The notes beneath the pieces were generated by a model. It was given only the letters and a program-made list of their open reading frames with translations, made no database searches and was not told the DNA's origin. Shown here piece after piece: positions 5,415 to 7,392 of a DNA stretch of 7,392 bases (the first letter of the stretch is position 1; every line of letters begins with the position of its first letter). The translations under genes were made by a program, and so were the position numbers. This DNA is from Streptosporangiaceae bacterium (GTDB lineage Bacteria; Actinomycetota; Actinomycetes; Streptosporangiales; Streptosporangiaceae), in contig JASHSZ010000725.1 of the NCBI GenBank assembly GCA_030040815.1, positions 1 through 7,392 of the forward strand, given 5' to 3'.

Positions 5415-6856
5415 CGGCCTGTGCCAGCTGCCGGGGAACGACCTTCCCGGGCCGCCAGCTCATCGGCTGCGGCGGCCAGTTCATCCCACAGGTACGCGGC
5501 CGCCTCAGCGCCCTTGAGCAGCAGTGCCATCTCAACTCGCTCGTTCGGTGCGTGGATCCGGTCTGCGTCCAGTCCGACTCCGACGAAGACTAGCGGCGCG
5601 CCGAGGACGTCGGCCAGGTCTGCCTCGGGGCCGCTGCCGCCTTCCCTGGTGAACAACACCGGCATCCCGAACGCGCGCTCCATCGCGCGCCGGCCCGCGC
5701 GCACGGCCGGAGAGTCCGGAGCTGAGAAGCACGGCCGTACGCCCTGGCCGTGCGAGGTCACCGTCGCCTGGATGCCCGGCGGCGTGTGCTCGCTGACGTA
5801 CTGCCGCAGACCGCCGATGACGGCCGCGGGCTGCTGGTCCGCGACGAGGCGGAACGACAGCTTGGCATGGGCCTCGGCCGGCACGATCGTCTTCCCGCCC
5901 GGACCGGTGTGACCGCCCCACACGCCGTTCACCTCAGCCGTGGGCCGGGCCCAGATCCGCTCCAGCGTGCTGTAGCCGGCCTCCCCGGCCACGGCCAGGC
6001 TGTGACCAGCGTCGGCCAGCCACGCCTTCTCGTCGAACGGCAGCTGCGCTATCAGCTCGCGCTCGCTCGCCGAGATGGGCAGGACATCGTCGTAGAAGCC
6101 CGGCACGGTCACCCGGCCGTTCCTGTCGTGCAAGCCCGACAGCAGGTCAGCGAGCACGTGCAGCGGATTCGGCACGCCCCCGCCGAACGAGCCAGAATGC
6201 AGATCGCGCTCCGGGCCGCGCAGGTCGATTTCGGCGTCCACGACACCGCGCGTGCCCACACACATCGACGGCACGTCGGCCGCCCACATGCCGGTGTCGG
6301 TCACCACGATAACGTCGCACGCGAGCCGGTCGGCCTTGGCGCGCAGCAGATCGGCGAAGTGCGGCGAGCCGGATTCCTCCTCCCCCTCGATCAGCACCTT
6401 GAGCGTGACCGGCGGCCGGGTCGCGCCGGAGGCGGCGAGGTTCGCTCGGACGCCGAGGGCATGAAACAGGACCTGGCCCTTGTCGTCAGACGCGCCGCGG
6501 CCGAACAGCAGGCCGTCACGCTGGGCCGGCTCGAACGGCGGGCTGTCCCACTCCGCCAGCGGCTCCACGGGCTGCACGTCGTGGTGGCCGTAGACAAGCG
6601 CCACCGGCGCGGCCGGGTCGCTGGCCCGCCATTCCGCGAACACCGCCGGTGGTCCGGCCGAGCCGGCCGCGTCCGTAGGCCAGACTTCCACCACGTCGAA
6701 GCCCGTTCCCGTCAAATGATCCTTGAGCCACTCCGCGGACTGGCGGACGTCATCGCGCCGGGCCGGGTCGGCAGATATGGAGGGGATCGCCAGCCACTGA
6801 CTGAGCGCGCCGAAGAACTCGGCGGCGTGGTCCTCGATGTACTGGCGGGCGTCCAT
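5411..6856 (-). CDS. M20 family metal-dependent dipeptidase (carnosinase/CNDP-like)
   Basis: A cytosolic di-zinc peptidase of 481 residues, the normal length for this group, likely cleaving dipeptides or other short peptides. All metal and catalytic residues of the M20 fold are visible: His-91 and Asp-93 in YGHHDVQP, the bridging aspartate in GASDDKG (124-125), the general base and ligand pair Glu-160/Glu-161 in EGEEESGS, Asp-187 in VVTDTGMW, and His-435 in DRIHAPNE. The dimerisation lid domain (about 205-370) carries RDLHSGSFGG and the substrate-loop GGHTGPGGKT. The start ATG has GAGGAG three bases upstream, rather tight but the best on offer. It is first in a two-gene unit with nudC. Both release small metabolites (amino acids; nucleotides), but a functional link is only inferred. 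Exact peptide specificity is not readable. Confidence 0.92.
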   Translation of the reverse strand: MDARQYIEDHAAEFFGALSQWLAIPSISADPARRDDVRQSAEWLKDHLTGTGFDVVEVWPTDAAGSAGPPAVFAEWRASDPAAPVALVYGHHDVQPVEPLAEWDSPPFEPAQRDGLLFGRGASDDKGQVLFHALGVRANLAASGATRPPVTLKVLIEGEEESGSPHFADLLRAKADRLACDVIVVTDTGMWAADVPSMCVGTRGVVDAEIDLRGPERDLHSGSFGGGVPNPLHVLADLLSGLHDRNGRVTVPGFYDDVLPISASERELIAQLPFDEKAWLADAGHSLAVAGEAGYSTLERIWARPTAEVNGVWGGHTGPGGKTIVPAEAHAKLSFRLVADQQPAAVIGGLRQYVSEHTPPGIQATVTSHGQGVRPCFSAPDSPAVRAGRRAMERAFGMPVLFTREGGSGPEADLADVLGAPLVFVGVGLDADRIHAPNERVEMALLLKGAEAAAYLWDELAAAADELAAREGRSPAAGTGR

Positions 6857-6883
6857 GGCGCTCCTCGTGGTCCTGGGTGGCGG

Positions 6884-6903
6884 GATACGGTCTCGATCGT
6901 ATC
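6884..6903. repeat. Inverted repeat GATACG-N8-CGTATC in the divergent intergenic region
   Basis: Perfect 6-base arms (6884-6889 and 6898-6903) with an 8-base centre lie between the dipeptidase start and the plus-strand genes. A candidate minus-strand -10 (TACGAT, 6896-6901) overlaps the right arm, but no good -35 is visible for it. It could be an operator acting on the dipeptidase-nudC unit, on the divergent genes, or on both. The spacing suits a dimeric regulator. Confidence 0.4.
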
Positions 6904-6953
6904 GGCGCTAGCATGACCAGTCCGGGGGCGGCAGCGGGACGAAGGAGGCGGCG

Positions 6954-7061
6954 GTGCCCAGGTGGACGGCGGAAGCCGTGCAGCGGGCCGCGGCCGAGTG
7001 GGTCTGGGTACCGCCGGATACCGCGCACGTCGTGACCGACTCCTGCCAGCTGGCGGTCTGA
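6954..7061 (+). CDS. 35-residue ORF, likely the 5' stub of an acetyltransferase-like gene
   Basis: A GTG at 6954 has AGGAGG five bases upstream (6943-6948) and runs 35 codons to TGA. The peptide carries [20 protein letters not shown] followed by [11 protein letters not shown]. From memory this matches the N-terminal segment of actinobacterial proteins annotated as GNAT-family, where EWVWxPxDA is followed by a much longer chain. Here the frame stops before any acetyl-CoA-binding motif, and the following bases do not continue the similarity in another frame. The simplest reading is a truncated gene whose translation signals survive. An intact small peptide, or an upstream ORF coupled to the thiamine-binding gene 35 bases later, is the alternative. 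Confidence 0.4.
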   Translation: MPRWTAEAVQRAAAEWVWVPPDTAHVVTDSCQLAV

Positions 7062-7096
7062 TCGACCGTGCGCCCAGCAAAAGAGGAGGACTCAGG

Positions 7097-7384
7097 ATGA
7101 TCGTCGCGTTCTCGGTGACGCCACTCGGCGTGGGCGAGGATGTCGCCAGTTACGTCGCCGATGCCGTGCGGGTCGTCCGCGCCAGCGGGCTGCCGAACCG
7201 GACCGACGCGATGTTCACCACCATCGAGGGTGAGTGGGACGAGGTGATGGCCGTGGTCAAGGCCGCGTGCGAAGCGGTCGCGGCGCGCGCGCCGCGGGTG
7301 AGCGTGACCCTCAAGGCCGACATCAGGCCGGGCGTGACCGGCGGCATGCAGGCAAAGATGGAGTCGCTCGAGCGTCACCTCTGA
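7097..7384 (+). CDS. Thiamine-binding protein, MTH1187/YkoF family (DUF77)
   Basis: A small cytoplasmic protein of 95 residues, the normal size for single-domain members, with a ferredoxin-like fold that forms multimers. Family members bind thiamine or related pyrimidines and are thought to help in thiamine salvage or transport. The signature parts are present: [20 protein letters not shown] at the N-terminus, [20 protein letters not shown] in the middle, and the C-terminal [20 protein letters not shown]. The start ATG 7097 is fixed by AGGAGG at 7084-7089, seven bases upstream, and by alignment with the family's beta-1 strand; the longer in-frame extension back to 6962 reads as non-homologous filler. 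It may be co-transcribed with the 35-codon ORF. No thiamine biosynthetic genes or TPP riboswitch lie in the window, so the ligand is assigned from family only. Confidence 0.9.
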   Translation: MIVAFSVTPLGVGEDVASYVADAVRVVRASGLPNRTDAMFTTIEGEWDEVMAVVKAACEAVAARAPRVSVTLKADIRPGVTGGMQAKMESLERHL

Positions 7385-7392
7385 CCATCAGT

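Noticed and set aside
4431..6916. Two very long plus-strand open frames (493 and 388 codons) opposite nudC and the dipeptidase
   Set aside because: Both opposing minus-strand genes have complete catalytic motifs. The plus-strand translations are Arg/Gly/Ala-rich and motif-free, so they are shadows despite their length.
7062..7096. A TPP riboswitch upstream of the thiamine-binding gene
   Set aside because: Only 35 bases separate it from the preceding ORF and no thi-box-like CUGAGA element is present.

Overview
The window looks like a stretch of chromosome from a high-GC actinomycete. The DNA is very GC-rich, coding frames end mostly in G or C, Shine-Dalgarno sites are AGGAGG-like, promoters are of the TTGAC / TAnnnT kind, and the protein families (PadR plus its membrane partner, an MFS carrier fused to a cyclic-nucleotide domain, NudC with an actinobacterial-type zinc site) are typical of that group. 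I cannot name a genus.

Left end, plus strand: the last 22 codons of an unidentified gene (1-69), then the wreck of a serine hydrolase / beta-lactamase-family gene (71-634), with frameshifts and a large internal deletion. Facing it on the minus strand is a small orphan ORF (617-841) with a good promoter and Shine-Dalgarno. The rest of 842-1011 holds only that promoter, a short dyad over its -35, and no other gene I can support.

Centre, minus strand, reading right to left: a two-gene unit of a metal-dependent M20 dipeptidase (6856 to 5411) and the NAD(H) diphosphatase NudC (5414 to 4383), joined by a GTGA overlap. A 369-base gap follows (4014-4382), with a possible degenerate coding remnant and a strong promoter. 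Next is an MFS carrier with a C-terminal CRP-like cyclic-nucleotide domain (4013 to 2328). Last is a two-gene unit of a PadR regulator (2225 to 1869) and a multi-pass membrane protein (1872 to 1012), joined by an ATGA overlap. The PadR promoter has a perfect 10-base inverted repeat over both -35 and -10, and its spacing predicts a leaderless mRNA. This is most simply read as an autoregulated PadR unit.

Right end, plus strand, divergent from the dipeptidase: a 35-codon ORF that looks like the 5' stub of a longer acetyltransferase-like gene, then an intact MTH1187/YkoF-type thiamine-binding protein (7097-7384).

I see no CRISPR array, insertion sequence, tRNA, rRNA, phage gene or defence cassette. 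No clearly new multi-gene system is evident. The points most worth following are the cyclic-nucleotide-domain transporter, the PadR operator/leaderless promoter, and the small or decayed ORFs at the gene boundaries.
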